This document shows positions 36,044 through 45,786 of a DNA stretch of 64,000 nucleotides, one piece after another; within the stretch, counting starts at the first letter, position 1; each line of letters starts with the position of its first letter. The DNA is taken from positions 68,017-132,016 of the forward strand of contig CADALT010000002.1 of the NCBI GenBank assembly GCA_902788785.1, in the 5' to 3' direction. The position numbers and the translations under genes were made by a program. Origin of the DNA: an uncultured Ruminococcus sp. (GTDB taxonomy: Bacteria; Bacillota; Clostridia; Oscillospirales; Ruminococcaceae). The notes below the pieces were generated by a model, which had not been told where the DNA came from, did not search any database, and was given only the letters and a program-made list of their open reading frames with translations.

Positions 36044-37678
36044 ATGATACTTCTCATAGATAATTACGACAGCTTCACCTACAACCTCTATCAGGCGATA
36101 GGTGTACTATATAAAGATATAAAAGTAGTCAGGAACGATGAGATAACTCCTGACGAGATAGAAAAGCTCGCACCAAGGGCGATAATTGTTTCTCCCGGTC
36201 CCTGCTATCCTAAGGACGCAGGCATCTCGGTGGAAGCAGTAAAGCGTTTCAGCGGCAAGATACCGATATTGGGCGTTTGTCTGGGTCATCAGTCCATTGC
36301 CGAGGCTTTCGGCGGAAAGGTAGTCCATGCAGCTGAACCTCTCCACGGCAGACAGACCGAGATATGCATAGATAATCAGGTACCGCTGTTCAAGGGCTTG
36401 CGTGACAAGCTGGAGGCTGCACGCTATCATTCGCTGATAGTTGAAAAGGAGAGCCTGCCCGATTGTCTGGAAGTTATAGGTACTGATGACAAGGGTCAGA
36501 TAATGGCGCTCAGACACAAGGAGCACAATACCTACGGCGTACAGTTCCATCCCGAGAGCATACTCACAGAGGCAGGCGATATGATAATAGCAAACTTCCT
36601 GAGAAATGCAGGCATCGAGGTGGCTTCCGCACCTGTAAATCTTCTGCCCGATGCGGAGAGGACAGAGCTGAAACCCTATATCTCAAAGGCTGTTGATGGT
36701 AAGCACCTGACCCGTGAGGAAGCAAGACAGGCGATAGACATTATCATGGGCGACAGAGCTACCAATGCACAGACCGCAGCACTGCTCACCGCCATGAGGA
36801 TGAATGTGGAGACCATCGACGAGATAACAGGCTGTGCTGAGGGTATGAGAGATAAGATGGCTACTGTACCCCATAACAGCGAGGTGCTGGAGATAGTCGG
36901 CACAGGCGGAGACATGGCGCAGAGCTTCAATATATCCACCACATCATCTTTCGTTATCTCAGCCTGCGGTCAGGCGGTGGCAAAGCACGGCAACAGGAGC
37001 GTGTCCTCACGCAGCGGTGCGGCGGACGTTCTGGAAGCGCTGGGCGTTAAGATAGCTTCCACCCCCGAAAAGGCAGCTGCCTGCATAGATGAGGTCGGCG
37101 TATGCTTCCTGTTTGCTCAGAGCTATCACAAGGCTATGCGTTTTGTGGGACCCGTCAGAGCACAGAGCGGTATACGCACAGTGTTCAACATCCTAGGACC
37201 CCTTGCAAACCCTGCAAATGCTGAGTATAACGTCATAGGCGTGTACGAGGAAAGGCTTATAGATATTGTGGCAAATGTGCTGAAAAATCTGGGAGTAAAA
37301 CATTCGCTGGTAGTTTATGGCAGTGACGGGCTGGACGAGATATCCATATCCGCACCGACCCATATCGCAGAGATAATAGACGGCAGGATAAACCGCTTTA
37401 CTCTTACACCCGAAGATGTGGGACTTACCACCGCAAAGAAAAAGGATATAGTTGGCGGCGATGCGCTGGAAAATGCAGCCATTACCCTCGGCATACTGAA
37501 AGGCGAGATACACGGTGCAAAGCGTGATATAGTGCTGTTCAACTCGGGTGCGGCACTTTATGTCAGCGGCAAGGCTGATAATATCGAAGCAGGTGTAAGA
37601 CTTGCAAGAGAGGCAATAGACAGCGGTGCAGCCCTCGAACAGCTCAACAAGCTGATCGAGTACACCAACAGAGGATAA
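36044..37678 (+). CDS. trpGD: TrpG-TrpD fusion: anthranilate synthase glutaminase plus anthranilate phosphoribosyltransferase
   Basis: A 544-residue bifunctional protein. Residues 1 to about 195 are a class I glutamine amidotransferase with nucleophile Cys79 (GVCLGHQ) and the His-Glu pair in QFHPESI. Residues from about 205 form anthranilate phosphoribosyltransferase with the GTGGD PRPP site and the KHGNRSVSSRSGAADVLE segment. It supplies ammonia to TrpE and then attaches phosphoribose to anthranilate. The same fusion occurs in enteric bacteria and some Bacillota. It lies 19 bases after trpE. Confidence 0.95.
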   Translation: MILLIDNYDSFTYNLYQAIGVLYKDIKVVRNDEITPDEIEKLAPRAIIVSPGPCYPKDAGISVEAVKRFSGKIPILGVCLGHQSIAEAFGGKVVHAAEPLHGRQTEICIDNQVPLFKGLRDKLEAARYHSLIVEKESLPDCLEVIGTDDKGQIMALRHKEHNTYGVQFHPESILTEAGDMIIANFLRNAGIEVASAPVNLLPDAERTELKPYISKAVDGKHLTREEARQAIDIIMGDRATNAQTAALLTAMRMNVETIDEITGCAEGMRDKMATVPHNSEVLEIVGTGGDMAQSFNISTTSSFVISACGQAVAKHGNRSVSSRSGAADVLEALGVKIASTPEKAAACIDEVGVCFLFAQSYHKAMRFVGPVRAQSGIRTVFNILGPLANPANAEYNVIGVYEERLIDIVANVLKNLGVKHSLVVYGSDGLDEISISAPTHIAEIIDGRINRFTLTPEDVGLTTAKKKDIVGGDALENAAITLGILKGEIHGAKRDIVLFNSGAALYVSGKADNIEAGVRLAREAIDSGAALEQLNKLIEYTNRG

Positions 37679-37683
37679 TTATT

Positions 37684-38472
37684 ATGATACTTGATGATAT
37701 AGTAGCACAGCGCAGGATACAGCTGCTAAACGAGATGAAGCGCACATCACTTAAAGAAATGCAGCGCAAAGCTGAGATACAGCTTTGTCAGCGTGCGCCG
37801 CTCTCACTGGAAAAGGCACTGAAAAAGGATACGCTTTCCTGTATTTGCGAGGTCAAGAAAGCCTCACCCTCAAAGGGACTGATCTGTGAGGATTTCCGCC
37901 CTGTGGACTTTGCGAAAGAGTACGAGGCAGCAGGTGCGAATGCCATAAGCTGCCTGACGGAGGAGCATTATTTTCAGGGCAGCTCGCAGTTCCTGGCAGA
38001 CATTCGCAAGGCGGTGAATATCCCGATACTGCGCAAGGATTTTATTTTCGATGAGTATCAGATATTCGAGGCTGCGGCACTGGGAGCTGATGCGGTGCTG
38101 CTGATAGCGGCGGTGCTGGAGCTTACTGATTTTGATAGGCTGTACAAATTAGCGGACAGTTTGGGACTGAGCGTCCTCGGTGAGATGCACACCGTCGAGG
38201 AGATGCAGGAATACGCTCTCGACCGTGAAGGCATGGTCATAGGGGTGAACAACCGTAATTTAAAGACCTTTGAGGTCAGCCTTGATACGGTGCAGAAGTT
38301 AAGACCCTATGCTCCCGAGGGTGCGGTGTTCGTATCCGAAAGCGGTATAAAGACCAATGATGATATGAAAATGGTCAGAAGCCTTGGGGCTGATGCGGTG
38401 CTCATCGGTGAGACGCTGATGAGAAGCGGTAATATCACCGATACGCTGCACAGCCTGAGAGAGGGCGTTTGA
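37684..38472 (+). CDS. trpC: Indole-3-glycerol phosphate synthase
   Basis: Closes the indole ring of the pathway. The 262-residue TIM barrel has CEVKKASPSKG, AGANAISCLTE, LRKDFIFDEYQ, NNRNLKTFEV and SESGIKT. It is a stand-alone TrpC with no fused TrpF. It starts 5 bases after trpGD and is followed by a broken chorismate mutase gene one base later. Confidence 0.95.
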   Translation: MILDDIVAQRRIQLLNEMKRTSLKEMQRKAEIQLCQRAPLSLEKALKKDTLSCICEVKKASPSKGLICEDFRPVDFAKEYEAAGANAISCLTEEHYFQGSSQFLADIRKAVNIPILRKDFIFDEYQIFEAAALGADAVLLIAAVLELTDFDRLYKLADSLGLSVLGEMHTVEEMQEYALDREGMVIGVNNRNLKTFEVSLDTVQKLRPYAPEGAVFVSESGIKTNDDMKMVRSLGADAVLIGETLMRSGNITDTLHSLREGV

Positions 38473-38473
38473 G

Positions 38474-38775
38474 ATGGGTGCGAAGATATGCCGTGACTTG
38501 CAGGAGGTAAGGGACGAGATCGACCGTATCGACAGCGGCATGATAAGGCTGCCGGATGAACGTGGCGAATATGTCAGACAGGCGGCAGCTTTCAAGAAAA
38601 ATATGAGCGATGTAAAAGCCCCGACAGAGTGGCGCAGGTGATAGAAAAAGTCAGGCAGAAGGCTGATGAGATCGGTGCAGATGCAGGCATCGCAGAGGCT
38701 GTTTACCGCACGATGACAGAATGTTTTATAAATGCAGAAATGAATGAATTTAACGGAAAGAAGGAAATAGAATGA
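38474..38775 (+). pseudogene. Chorismate mutase (AroQ type), frameshifted
   Basis: Frame 1 from ATG 38474 encodes EVRDEIDRIDSGMIRL...DERGEYVRQAAAFK, the N-terminal helix of an AroQ chorismate mutase, and stops at 38641 after 55 codons. The remaining helices continue in another frame (VAQVIEKVRQKADEIGADAG, then AEAVYRTMTECFINAE) to a TGA at 38773-38775 that overlaps the trpB ATG. Adding one base near 38627-38630 restores about 100 residues, the normal length. No slippery heptamer is visible. Either a true frameshift mutation or a base error. The position inside a trp operon is unusual for a chorismate mutase. Confidence 0.8.
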
Positions 38776-39962
38776 GTAAGATCGGACGTTTCGGTGAATT
38801 CGGCGGACAGTATGTTCCCGAGACCGTTATGACGGCTGTGCATGAGCTGGAGGCAGCTTATGATAAATATAAGGACGATGCTCAGTTCAAGGAGGAGCTG
38901 AAAGCCCTCTACAGAGATTATGCAAACAGACCGTCCATGCTTTATTACGCAGAAAAAATGACCAAGGACTTAGGCGGCGCTAAGGTATATATCAAGCGTG
39001 AGGACTTGAACCACACGGGCGCTCATAAGATAAACAACGTGCTGGGTCAGCTGCTGCTTGCCAAGAAAATGGGCAAAAAGCGCATAATCGCCGAAACGGG
39101 CGCAGGTCAGCACGGTGTGGCTACGGCTACGGTATGTGCGCTGATGGGACTGGAGTGCGAGGTCTACATGGGCTCGACCGATATGAAAAGGCAGTCACTC
39201 AACGTATACAGAATGAACCTGTTAGGCGCAAAGGTAACAGGTGTAGACAGCGGCACAGCTACCCTTAAAGACGCTATAAACGAGGCTTTCCGTGACTGGT
39301 GCTCAAATATAGATACCACATTCTACTGCATAGGCTCTGTTATGGGACCTCACCCCTATCCCACCATGGTAAGGGATTTCCAGAAGATCATCAGTGAGGA
39401 GATCAGGGAACAGCTGATGGAGAAAGAGGGCAGACTGCCCGATGCGGTCATAGCTTGTGTCGGCGGCGGCTCGAATGCCATGGGCGCATTTTATGATTTC
39501 ATAGGCGAGAAGGACGTTCGCCTTATCGGTGCGGAAGCCGCAGGACGTGGTGTTGATACCAACGAGCACGCTGCTACTGTTGCCAAGGGCGATATGGGTA
39601 TATTCCACGGTATGAAATCGCTGTTCTTGCAGAATGAATATGGTCAGATAGATGAGGTGTATTCCATTTCCGCAGGTCTTGACTACCCGGGCATAGGTCC
39701 CGAGCACGCTTATCTTCATTCCACGGGAAGAGCCGAGTATCTCAGCATCACAGATGAAGAGGCAGTACAGGCTTTTGAGTATCTCTCAAAGACCGAGGGC
39801 GTTATACCTGCCATAGAGTCAGCCCATGCGGTGGCTGCGGCTATGAAGATAATACCCACCATGGGCAAGGATAAGATAGTTGTGATAAATCTCTCGGGCA
39901 GAGGCGACAAGGACGTTTATTCAATAGCGTCATACAGAGGAGTGAAGTTAAATGAAGAATAG
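38772..39962 (+). CDS. trpB: Tryptophan synthase beta chain
   Basis: PLP enzyme condensing indole with serine. The 396-residue protein begins with [14 protein letters not shown] and has the PLP Lys86 in HTGAHKINN, the phosphate-binding GGGSNAMG loop and a C-terminal NLSGRGDKD. This is the TrpB1 type that pairs with TrpA. Its ATG overlaps the TGA of the chorismate mutase remnant (ATGA), implying past translational coupling. Confidence 0.96.
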   Translation: MSKIGRFGEFGGQYVPETVMTAVHELEAAYDKYKDDAQFKEELKALYRDYANRPSMLYYAEKMTKDLGGAKVYIKREDLNHTGAHKINNVLGQLLLAKKMGKKRIIAETGAGQHGVATATVCALMGLECEVYMGSTDMKRQSLNVYRMNLLGAKVTGVDSGTATLKDAINEAFRDWCSNIDTTFYCIGSVMGPHPYPTMVRDFQKIISEEIREQLMEKEGRLPDAVIACVGGGSNAMGAFYDFIGEKDVRLIGAEAAGRGVDTNEHAATVAKGDMGIFHGMKSLFLQNEYGQIDEVYSISAGLDYPGIGPEHAYLHSTGRAEYLSITDEEAVQAFEYLSKTEGVIPAIESAHAVAAAMKIIPTMGKDKIVVINLSGRGDKDVYSIASYRGVKLNEE

Positions 39963-40743
39963 GATAGATATCTGCTTTGAACAGCTGAAAGCCCAGGGTA
40001 AGAAGGCTCTCGTGACCTTTGTTACCGCAGGCGACCCCGACTTGACACTGACGGAGGAACTTGTACCCGAGATGTTCGCACATGGCTCGGATATCGTTGA
40101 GATAGGCGTGCCTTTCTCCGACCCAATCGCAGAGGGCGGCACCATACAGCGTGCATCGCTCAGGTCGCTCAAAAACAATACCAACCTCGATCAGATATTC
40201 GATATGGTCAGCAGGATAAGGGACGTTACCGATAAGCCGATACTGCTGATGATGTACGTAAATACGCTGTTCCGCTATGGTACGGAGCGTTTCTTCAAGA
40301 AGTGCAGAGCCACACAGATAGATGGTGTTATCATCCCCGACCTGCCCTTTGAGGAACGTGATGAGGTCAAGGAACAGGCTGATGCAGAGGGCATATACAC
40401 CGTTTATCTTGCAGCACCCACCTCGGGCGAGAGGGTAAGGATGATAGCCGAGGAGTCAAAGGGCTTTCTGTACGTGGTATCATCTCTTGGCGTAACAGGT
40501 ACACGCAAAGAGATAAGCACCGATTTCGATAAGCTGTTAGCCCCCCTCAAAGAGTGCGGCCATGTGCCTGCCTGCATAGGTTTCGGTATCTCAAACGGCG
40601 CACAGGCAAAGAAGATGGCATCATACTGCGACGGCTGTATAATAGGTTCGGCGATAGTAAACCTGGTCGAGCAGTACGACCAGGACTGCATACCATATGT
40701 CAGCGAGTTCATACAAAACGTTAGAACAGCGCTGGACAGTTAG
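39952..40743 (+). CDS. trpA: Tryptophan synthase alpha chain
   Basis: Cleaves indole-3-glycerol phosphate and passes indole to TrpB. The 263-residue TIM barrel has FVTAGDPD, the catalytic Glu50 in [12 protein letters not shown], and [12 protein letters not shown]. It overlaps trpB by 11 bases and has GAGGAG 9 bases upstream. It is the last gene of the operon, followed by a strong terminator. Confidence 0.96.
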   Translation: MKNRIDICFEQLKAQGKKALVTFVTAGDPDLTLTEELVPEMFAHGSDIVEIGVPFSDPIAEGGTIQRASLRSLKNNTNLDQIFDMVSRIRDVTDKPILLMMYVNTLFRYGTERFFKKCRATQIDGVIIPDLPFEERDEVKEQADAEGIYTVYLAAPTSGERVRMIAEESKGFLYVVSSLGVTGTRKEISTDFDKLLAPLKECGHVPACIGFGISNGAQAKKMASYCDGCIIGSAIVNLVEQYDQDCIPYVSEFIQNVRTALDS

Positions 40744-40761
40744 AGTCTGCTTATGAAAGAT

Positions 40762-40796
40762 ATTCCCGGGAGCGTTTTTGTTCCCGGGATTTTTTG
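40762..40796 (+). terminator. Intrinsic terminator of the trp operon
   Basis: ATTCCCGGGA pairs with TTCCCGGGAT around a 10-base loop and is followed by T6. Confidence 0.9.
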
Positions 40797-40799
40797 CCC

Positions 40800-40828
40800 T
40801 TGCAAAGTGGGAGAAAATGGTGTATAAT
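40800..40828 (+). promoter_or_regulatory. Promoter for the small secreted protein gene and following run
   Basis: TTGCAA at 40800-40805, a 17-base spacer and TATAAT at 40823-40828, preceded by TGGTG. Confidence 0.7.
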
Positions 40829-40869
40829 ATATAACGAAACTTTCATGAACGACAAACAAGGGTGATAAC

Positions 40870-41379
40870 ATGAAAAAGAAAAAGCTTTTGGTCATTGGTT
40901 CGTTGGTTTTGCTGGCAGCAGTGTTCTGTATTATCTGCAAGCCGATATTCTATCGTTTTTATCCCTTTGACAGGATAAAGGGAACAGTCAGCCTGAACGT
41001 GGACGGAGAGAAGATCGTACTGACGCAGGATGATATAGTTTTTTATGATAAAAAGTACGATAAGTATGAGGACGGCAGTGCAAAAGATATTTCAGATGGC
41101 AGGGTCAAGATATACATGGATGGCACAGGATATGGCGGACATTGTTTTCAGATAGATACAGATAAACTCGAAGAGCCCATAACGGTATGTTGCTATCAAC
41201 ATAACTGGTGGAACGTAATGGATTTTGATATTGATATATCTGTGAACGGAGGATATATGAACTGCTCAGGCAAATATTCATTTATTGTGGATAACGGCAG
41301 CAAACATTACGATGAGATAGGTGATCCGCCATCGACTGCGCCGACGAAGAAGGACAGATATATATCTTTTGGAATTTAA
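40870..41379 (+). CDS. Small membrane-anchored or secreted protein, unknown
   Basis: A 169-residue protein with a KKKK-led hydrophobic N-terminal helix (about 5-25), either an uncleaved signal or an anchor, then a predicted beta-rich domain (GTVSLNVDGEKIVLTQDDI, GYGGHCFQIDTD, FDIDISVNGGY). There are two Cys pairs but no lipobox. The C-terminus is polar with a short Thr/Pro stretch. I recognise no family. It starts the transcript that continues into rnhA 24 bases later. Confidence 0.6.
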   Translation: MKKKKLLVIGSLVLLAAVFCIICKPIFYRFYPFDRIKGTVSLNVDGEKIVLTQDDIVFYDKKYDKYEDGSAKDISDGRVKIYMDGTGYGGHCFQIDTDKLEEPITVCCYQHNWWNVMDFDIDISVNGGYMNCSGKYSFIVDNGSKHYDEIGDPPSTAPTKKDRYISFGI

Positions 41380-41403
41380 ACAGTAAAGTAAAGGAATGAT
41401 ATA

Positions 41404-41871
41404 ATGAAAAAGATAGAGATCTTTACGGACGGCGCTTGCTCGGGCAACCCGGGACCGGGCGGCTACGGCACTATACTGCGCTATGGGAAGACACAGAAGG
41501 AACTCTTCGGCGGCGACCCCTCGACTACTAACAACCGCATGGAGATGACAGCGGTGATACGTGGTTTGCAGGCACTTAAAGAACCCTGCGAGGTGACATT
41601 GTACAGCGATTCGCAGTACGTCATAAACGCCATAACCAAGGGCTGGGCTGTGGGCTGGAAGAAGCGTGGCTGGGTCAAGGCGGACAAAAAGCCTGCACTC
41701 AACAGCGATCTGTGGGAGATAATTTTGCAGCTGCTGGAAGTCCACAAGGTAAGCTTAATCTGGGTGAAGGGTCACGCAGGACATCCCGAGAACGAGCGCT
41801 GTGACGAACTGGCGGTAAGCGGTTCGCAGAAGGCTAAAGCACTGGGCAAATGCTTTGATGAGGTGGTCTGA
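41404..41871 (+). CDS. rnhA: Ribonuclease HI
   Basis: Removes RNA from RNA-DNA hybrids. The 155-residue protein has the acidic active site Asp9 ([14 protein letters not shown]), Glu47 (NNRMEMTA), Asp69 (YSDSQYV) and the late Asp in ERCDELA, plus the [11 protein letters not shown] loop. Its stop shares bases with the start of the next gene. Confidence 0.95.
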   Translation: MKKIEIFTDGACSGNPGPGGYGTILRYGKTQKELFGGDPSTTNNRMEMTAVIRGLQALKEPCEVTLYSDSQYVINAITKGWAVGWKKRGWVKADKKPALNSDLWEIILQLLEVHKVSLIWVKGHAGHPENERCDELAVSGSQKAKALGKCFDEVV

Positions 41872-43082
41872 TGGAAAAGCGTTTCGTTTATGCGGATAAT
41901 GCAGCGACCACTAAGGTCTCTGATAAAGCCTTTGAAGCTATGCTGCCCTATTTAAAGGAAAGCTACGGCAATCCTTCGGGGGTGTATTCGCTGGGTATGG
42001 AGGCTTCCCGTGGGGTGCTGGGTGCAAGACAGCAGGTGCAGAAAGCCATAGGTGCGGCAAAGGTCGGTGAGATATTTTTCACTTCCTGCGGTTCTGAGGC
42101 GGATAACTGGGCGATAAGAGGTGCGGCGAAACTGGGCGAACGCTCGGGCAAGCGCCATATCATAACCACTGCCATCGAACACCATGCGGTGATAAACACC
42201 TGTAAAGACCTTGAAAAAAACGGCTTTGAGGTAACTTATTTAAAGCCCGATGAGCAGGGCTTTATAACTGCCCGTCAGGTGGAGGACGCTATCCGTGAGG
42301 ACACTGCACTGGTCAGCGTTATGGCGGTCAATAATGAGATAGGCACGATACAGCCCATTGCGGAGATAGGTAAGGTCTGCCGTGAGAAAAAGGTGCTGTT
42401 CCACACTGATGCTGTACAAGCAATCGGACACATCCCCGTGGACGTTAAAGCTATGAATGTTGATATGCTGTCGCTTTCGGGACATAAGTTCCATGCGCCA
42501 AAGGGCGTAGGTGCGCTGTATATTAAGGGCGGCACTGATATTGCGCCGCTGATATTCGGAGGTTCTCAGGAGCGTGGCAGGCGTGCGGGCACGGAGAATG
42601 TCCCTGCGATCGCAGCAATGGGTGAAGCCATCACAGAAGCGGTCAGCGGTATCGAGGAGAAAAACGCAGCGGTAAAGGCGCTGTGTGAGCCTATCATCGA
42701 CGGCATTCTTTCGCAGATACCCTGTTCAAGGCTGAACGGCAGCCGTGAGAACAGGGTCAGTGGAAATCTCAATTTTTCGTTCCGTGGCATAGAGGGCGAG
42801 AGCCTGCTATTGCTGCTGGATATGCACGGTATCTGCGCATCTTCGGGGTCTGCCTGTGCTGTGGGCTCCAGCGAGCCGTCCCATGTGCTGACGGCTATCG
42901 GGCTTGAAAAAGCAACTGCCCACGGTTCGGTGCGGCTTACTCTTAACGAAGAGAATACCGCCGATGATGCGGAGTACATACTGAAAGTTCTGCCCGAAGC
43001 GGTCAAAGAACTGCGCAGACGTTCGCCGTTGTGGCAGCGCATCTGCGAGAATGAGGGCATTGAGGATTATACTAAGGAATAG
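41871..43082 (+). CDS. Cysteine desulfurase (NifS/IscS family)
   Basis: PLP enzyme that extracts sulfur from cysteine. The 403-residue protein has YADNAATT, the AIEHHAV motif, PLP Lys206 (SGHKFHAPKG) and an active-site Cys329 in SSGSACAVGSSEP. It lies directly upstream of mnmA (25 bases), so it most likely supplies sulfur for tRNA 2-thiolation. Fe-S assembly is also possible, and the cofactor island in this window has no desulfurase of its own. The start overlaps rnhA by one base. Confidence 0.93.
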   Translation: MEKRFVYADNAATTKVSDKAFEAMLPYLKESYGNPSGVYSLGMEASRGVLGARQQVQKAIGAAKVGEIFFTSCGSEADNWAIRGAAKLGERSGKRHIITTAIEHHAVINTCKDLEKNGFEVTYLKPDEQGFITARQVEDAIREDTALVSVMAVNNEIGTIQPIAEIGKVCREKKVLFHTDAVQAIGHIPVDVKAMNVDMLSLSGHKFHAPKGVGALYIKGGTDIAPLIFGGSQERGRRAGTENVPAIAAMGEAITEAVSGIEEKNAAVKALCEPIIDGILSQIPCSRLNGSRENRVSGNLNFSFRGIEGESLLLLLDMHGICASSGSACAVGSSEPSHVLTAIGLEKATAHGSVRLTLNEENTADDAEYILKVLPEAVKELRRRSPLWQRICENEGIEDYTKE

Positions 43083-43107
43083 TACATAAAATTGTACAGG
43101 AGGAAAG

Positions 43108-44184
43108 ATGAGCAAGGGAAGAGTTCTGGCTGCCATGAGCGGCGGCGTTGACAGTTCGGTGGCGGTGAAGCTGCTGCTGGATATGGGCTATGAGGTCTCG
43201 GGTGCGACGATGCACCTTTATAATAATGAGGATATAGGGCTTGAACGCACAAAGACCTGCTGTTCGCTGAGCGATGTGGAGGATGCCAGACTTGTGGCGC
43301 TGAAGCTTGGGATAGATTTCCATGTGTTCGGCTTTGTAGACGAGTTCCGTGAGTGGGTCATCGACGATTTCGTGAACACCTACCTGAACGGCGGCACGCC
43401 TAACCCCTGTATCGAATGCAATAAGCATCTGAAATTCGGAAGTTTCCTTGAAAGGGCGGAGCTGCTGGGCTTTGACTATATCGCCACGGGGCATTATGTC
43501 ACCAAGGAATATAATGAGGAAACAGGCAGGTGGCTGCTGAAACGTTCGGGCGACAGGGCTAAAGACCAGAGCTATGTGCTGTACGGGCTGACTCAGCACC
43601 AGCTGGCGCACACGCTTTTCCCGGTGGGTGATATGAACAAGAACGAGATACGTGCCATTGCCGAGGAAAATTCTCTGGTGAATGCCGAAAAGCCCGATTC
43701 GCAGGACATCTGTTTTATTCCCGACGGGGACTATGCGCACTTTATCACCGAGCGCTGCGGCAAACAGCCCGAGGGCGATATAATCCTCTCGGACGGAACG
43801 GTCCTCGGCAGACATAAGGGCTTGATACACTATACCATCGGTCAGCGCAGGGGAGTGGGCGTTTCTTACAGCGAGCCGCTTTTCGTTACGGGCAAAGACC
43901 TTGGGCGCAACTGCCTTATCATGGGTACGGCGCAGGAGGTCTGCCGCACCTCTCTGACTGCGGATAACGTCAACTTCATATCCTTTGACGAATTGACCGA
44001 GCCTCTCAGATGTACCTGCCAGACCAGGTATCATCAGAAAGACGCAGCGTGTACGGTCTATCCGCTGACTGACGGTAAAGTCAGGGTGGAATTTGATGAG
44101 CCCCACAAAGCCATTTCAAAGGGACAGGCAGTGGTGTTCTACGACGGCGAATATGTTCTCGGCGGAGGAGTCATCGCAGATTGA
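43108..44184 (+). CDS. mnmA: tRNA-specific 2-thiouridylase MnmA
   Basis: Thiolates U34 of Lys, Glu and Gln tRNAs. The 358-residue protein has the PP-loop SGGVDSS at 11-17, the catalytic Cys pair Cys101 (NPCIECN) and Cys202 (DICFIPDGDY), IATGHYV and the C-terminal beta domain (TCQTRYH). A strong AGGAGG precedes the ATG at 43108. Adjacent to its likely sulfur donor. Confidence 0.95.
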   Translation: MSKGRVLAAMSGGVDSSVAVKLLLDMGYEVSGATMHLYNNEDIGLERTKTCCSLSDVEDARLVALKLGIDFHVFGFVDEFREWVIDDFVNTYLNGGTPNPCIECNKHLKFGSFLERAELLGFDYIATGHYVTKEYNEETGRWLLKRSGDRAKDQSYVLYGLTQHQLAHTLFPVGDMNKNEIRAIAEENSLVNAEKPDSQDICFIPDGDYAHFITERCGKQPEGDIILSDGTVLGRHKGLIHYTIGQRRGVGVSYSEPLFVTGKDLGRNCLIMGTAQEVCRTSLTADNVNFISFDELTEPLRCTCQTRYHQKDAACTVYPLTDGKVRVEFDEPHKAISKGQAVVFYDGEYVLGGGVIAD

Positions 44185-44223
44185 TGCTCGCCTGAAAGCC
44201 GATGCGGGAAAAATTACATACAT

Positions 44224-44261
44224 AAAAGCGGTGCTGCATGATGTTCGTGCATCACCGCTTT
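44224..44261 (+). terminator. Hairpin after mnmA, probable terminator
   Basis: AAAGCGGTG / CACCGCTTT with an inner TGCA pairing. The downstream T-tract is weak, so efficiency is uncertain. Confidence 0.5.
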
Positions 44262-44301
44262 AACATTTGCACCGATATATCAAAAAAATAGCCCAAGACC
44301 C

Positions 44302-44330
44302 TTGCATTTGTAAACAAAATGAGGTATAAT
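44302..44330 (+). promoter_or_regulatory. Promoter of the AI-2E family gene
   Basis: TTGCAT at 44302-44307, a 17-base spacer and TATAAT at 44325-44330. Confidence 0.75.
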
Positions 44331-44367
44331 ATATTTTGTATACTTAATATTTGTGAAAGGAAATGCT

Positions 44368-45705
44368 ATGAAATTTTATTCAAATAAAAAATACCAGACT
44401 GCTGCTGTATATGCAGCTGTGGTCATAGCAGTTAATGTGCTGCTGGTGCTGGCGCTGAATAATGTCGGTGAGATATTCAAGTGGTTCGGTAATATATTCA
44501 AGGTCATGCAGCCCATAACCTGGGGACTGGTCGTTGCTTTCCTGACTAATCCCATCATGGAGAAAACTGCGTCGTTCATGCGCAAACGCATATACAAGAC
44601 CGACGAAGCACGTCAGAAAGCCTCGGGCTTTATCAAGGTGATCTCGGTGCTGATAACGGAGATAATCTTCCTGGGCATCGTGGTGGGCTTGGTCGCCATA
44701 GTAGTCCCTGAGCTGATACGCTCGGTGATGGACATTTTCAATAATGCCTCGCTCATCATAAATAATGTGCAAAGCTGGATAAATAAGGTCTTCCGCAACT
44801 ATCCGTCGGTGGAACAAGCGGCTACGAATATGCTGAGCGATTTCAATACCGATTTTTCCACTATTATCCAGAAGATACAGCCCATGCTCGAAAACGTGCT
44901 GTCGGGCGCATGGGGAATAGTTACAGTGGTCAAGAACTTCCTGCTGGGCTTTATCGTGTCGGTATATATGCTGTGCTGCAAGGAGACTTTGCTGGCGCAG
45001 ATAAAGAAGATCATCATCGCCCTCACAAGAAAGCGTACCTGCGAGCGCATAATGAACGTTTGCTCACAGGCGAACACAGTGTTCTCGGGGTTTGTTACGG
45101 GCAAGATAGTTGACTCGATAATCATTGGTCTTATCTGCTTTATAGGACTCAAAATAATGGGCGTGCCCTACAGCATCATGATAAGCGTGCTTATCGGTGT
45201 TACGAATATAATCCCGTTCTTCGGTCCTATCATCGGTGCGATACCCTCGGCACTGCTGATACTGTTGATAGAGCCTAGCAAATGCCTTATCTTCGTGATA
45301 TTCGTGGTAGTGCTCCAGCAGTTCGACGGAAATATCCTGGGACCCAAGATACTGGGCGATTCCACAGGTCTTCCCGGATTCTGGGTGCTTATCTCACTGC
45401 TTGTGTTCGGCGGACTTTTCGGCTTCCCCGGAATGGTGCTGGCTGTGCCGACCTCGGCGCTTATCTACAGCTTTTTCAGGTCATCGGTGGAAGGAAAGCT
45501 CAAAAGGAAAAATCTGCCTACGGCTACTGATTATTACAAGGATGATGTGACACACCTCTACACAAAGCCACCCGAGCGTACTCCGCTTACCAAGGAGGAA
45601 CTGCTGAAGCTGGATATCCCACCCATCGACGAGGTCAATGAGGTGAAGTTTAACGGCGAAAGTCTGGAGAGCTTGTCGGAGGAGAGATCGGAGAAGAGTA
45701 AATAA
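44368..45705 (+). CDS. AI-2E family transporter
   Basis: Polytopic membrane protein (445 residues) of the AI-2E/PerM family. Members export autoinducer-2 or act as Na+(Li+)/H+ antiporters. It has about eight helices, the long amphipathic segment between helices 3 and 4, and the conserved GITNIIPFFGPIIGAIPS-like stretch (GVTNIIPFFGPIIGAIPSA) and LGPKILGDSTGLPGFWVL. The tail after about residue 375 is cytosolic and charged. The ATG at 44368 follows GAAAGG by 7 bases; an in-frame GTG at 44353 does not. Substrate unknown. Confidence 0.88.
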   Translation: MKFYSNKKYQTAAVYAAVVIAVNVLLVLALNNVGEIFKWFGNIFKVMQPITWGLVVAFLTNPIMEKTASFMRKRIYKTDEARQKASGFIKVISVLITEIIFLGIVVGLVAIVVPELIRSVMDIFNNASLIINNVQSWINKVFRNYPSVEQAATNMLSDFNTDFSTIIQKIQPMLENVLSGAWGIVTVVKNFLLGFIVSVYMLCCKETLLAQIKKIIIALTRKRTCERIMNVCSQANTVFSGFVTGKIVDSIIIGLICFIGLKIMGVPYSIMISVLIGVTNIIPFFGPIIGAIPSALLILLIEPSKCLIFVIFVVVLQQFDGNILGPKILGDSTGLPGFWVLISLLVFGGLFGFPGMVLAVPTSALIYSFFRSSVEGKLKRKNLPTATDYYKDDVTHLYTKPPERTPLTKEELLKLDIPPIDEVNEVKFNGESLESLSEERSEKSK

Positions 45706-45718
45706 ATATGTATATTAT

Positions 45719-45765
45719 AAGTTATAGTATTCCTGATGTGCTGTCGGGAATACTATAACTTTATC
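45719..45765 (+). terminator. Long perfect inverted repeat after the AI-2E gene
   Basis: Fifteen-base arms (AAGTTATAGTATTCC at 45719-45733, exact complement at 45747-45761) with a 13-base loop and a short T-rich tail. Probably a terminator; the tail is weak. Confidence 0.6.
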
Positions 45766-45786
45766 TATTGACGATAGGAGAACAAA

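Noticed and set aside
38620..38645. Programmed frameshift in the chorismate mutase
   Set aside because: No slippery heptamer, internal Shine-Dalgarno or following structure is visible; mutation or a base error is simpler.
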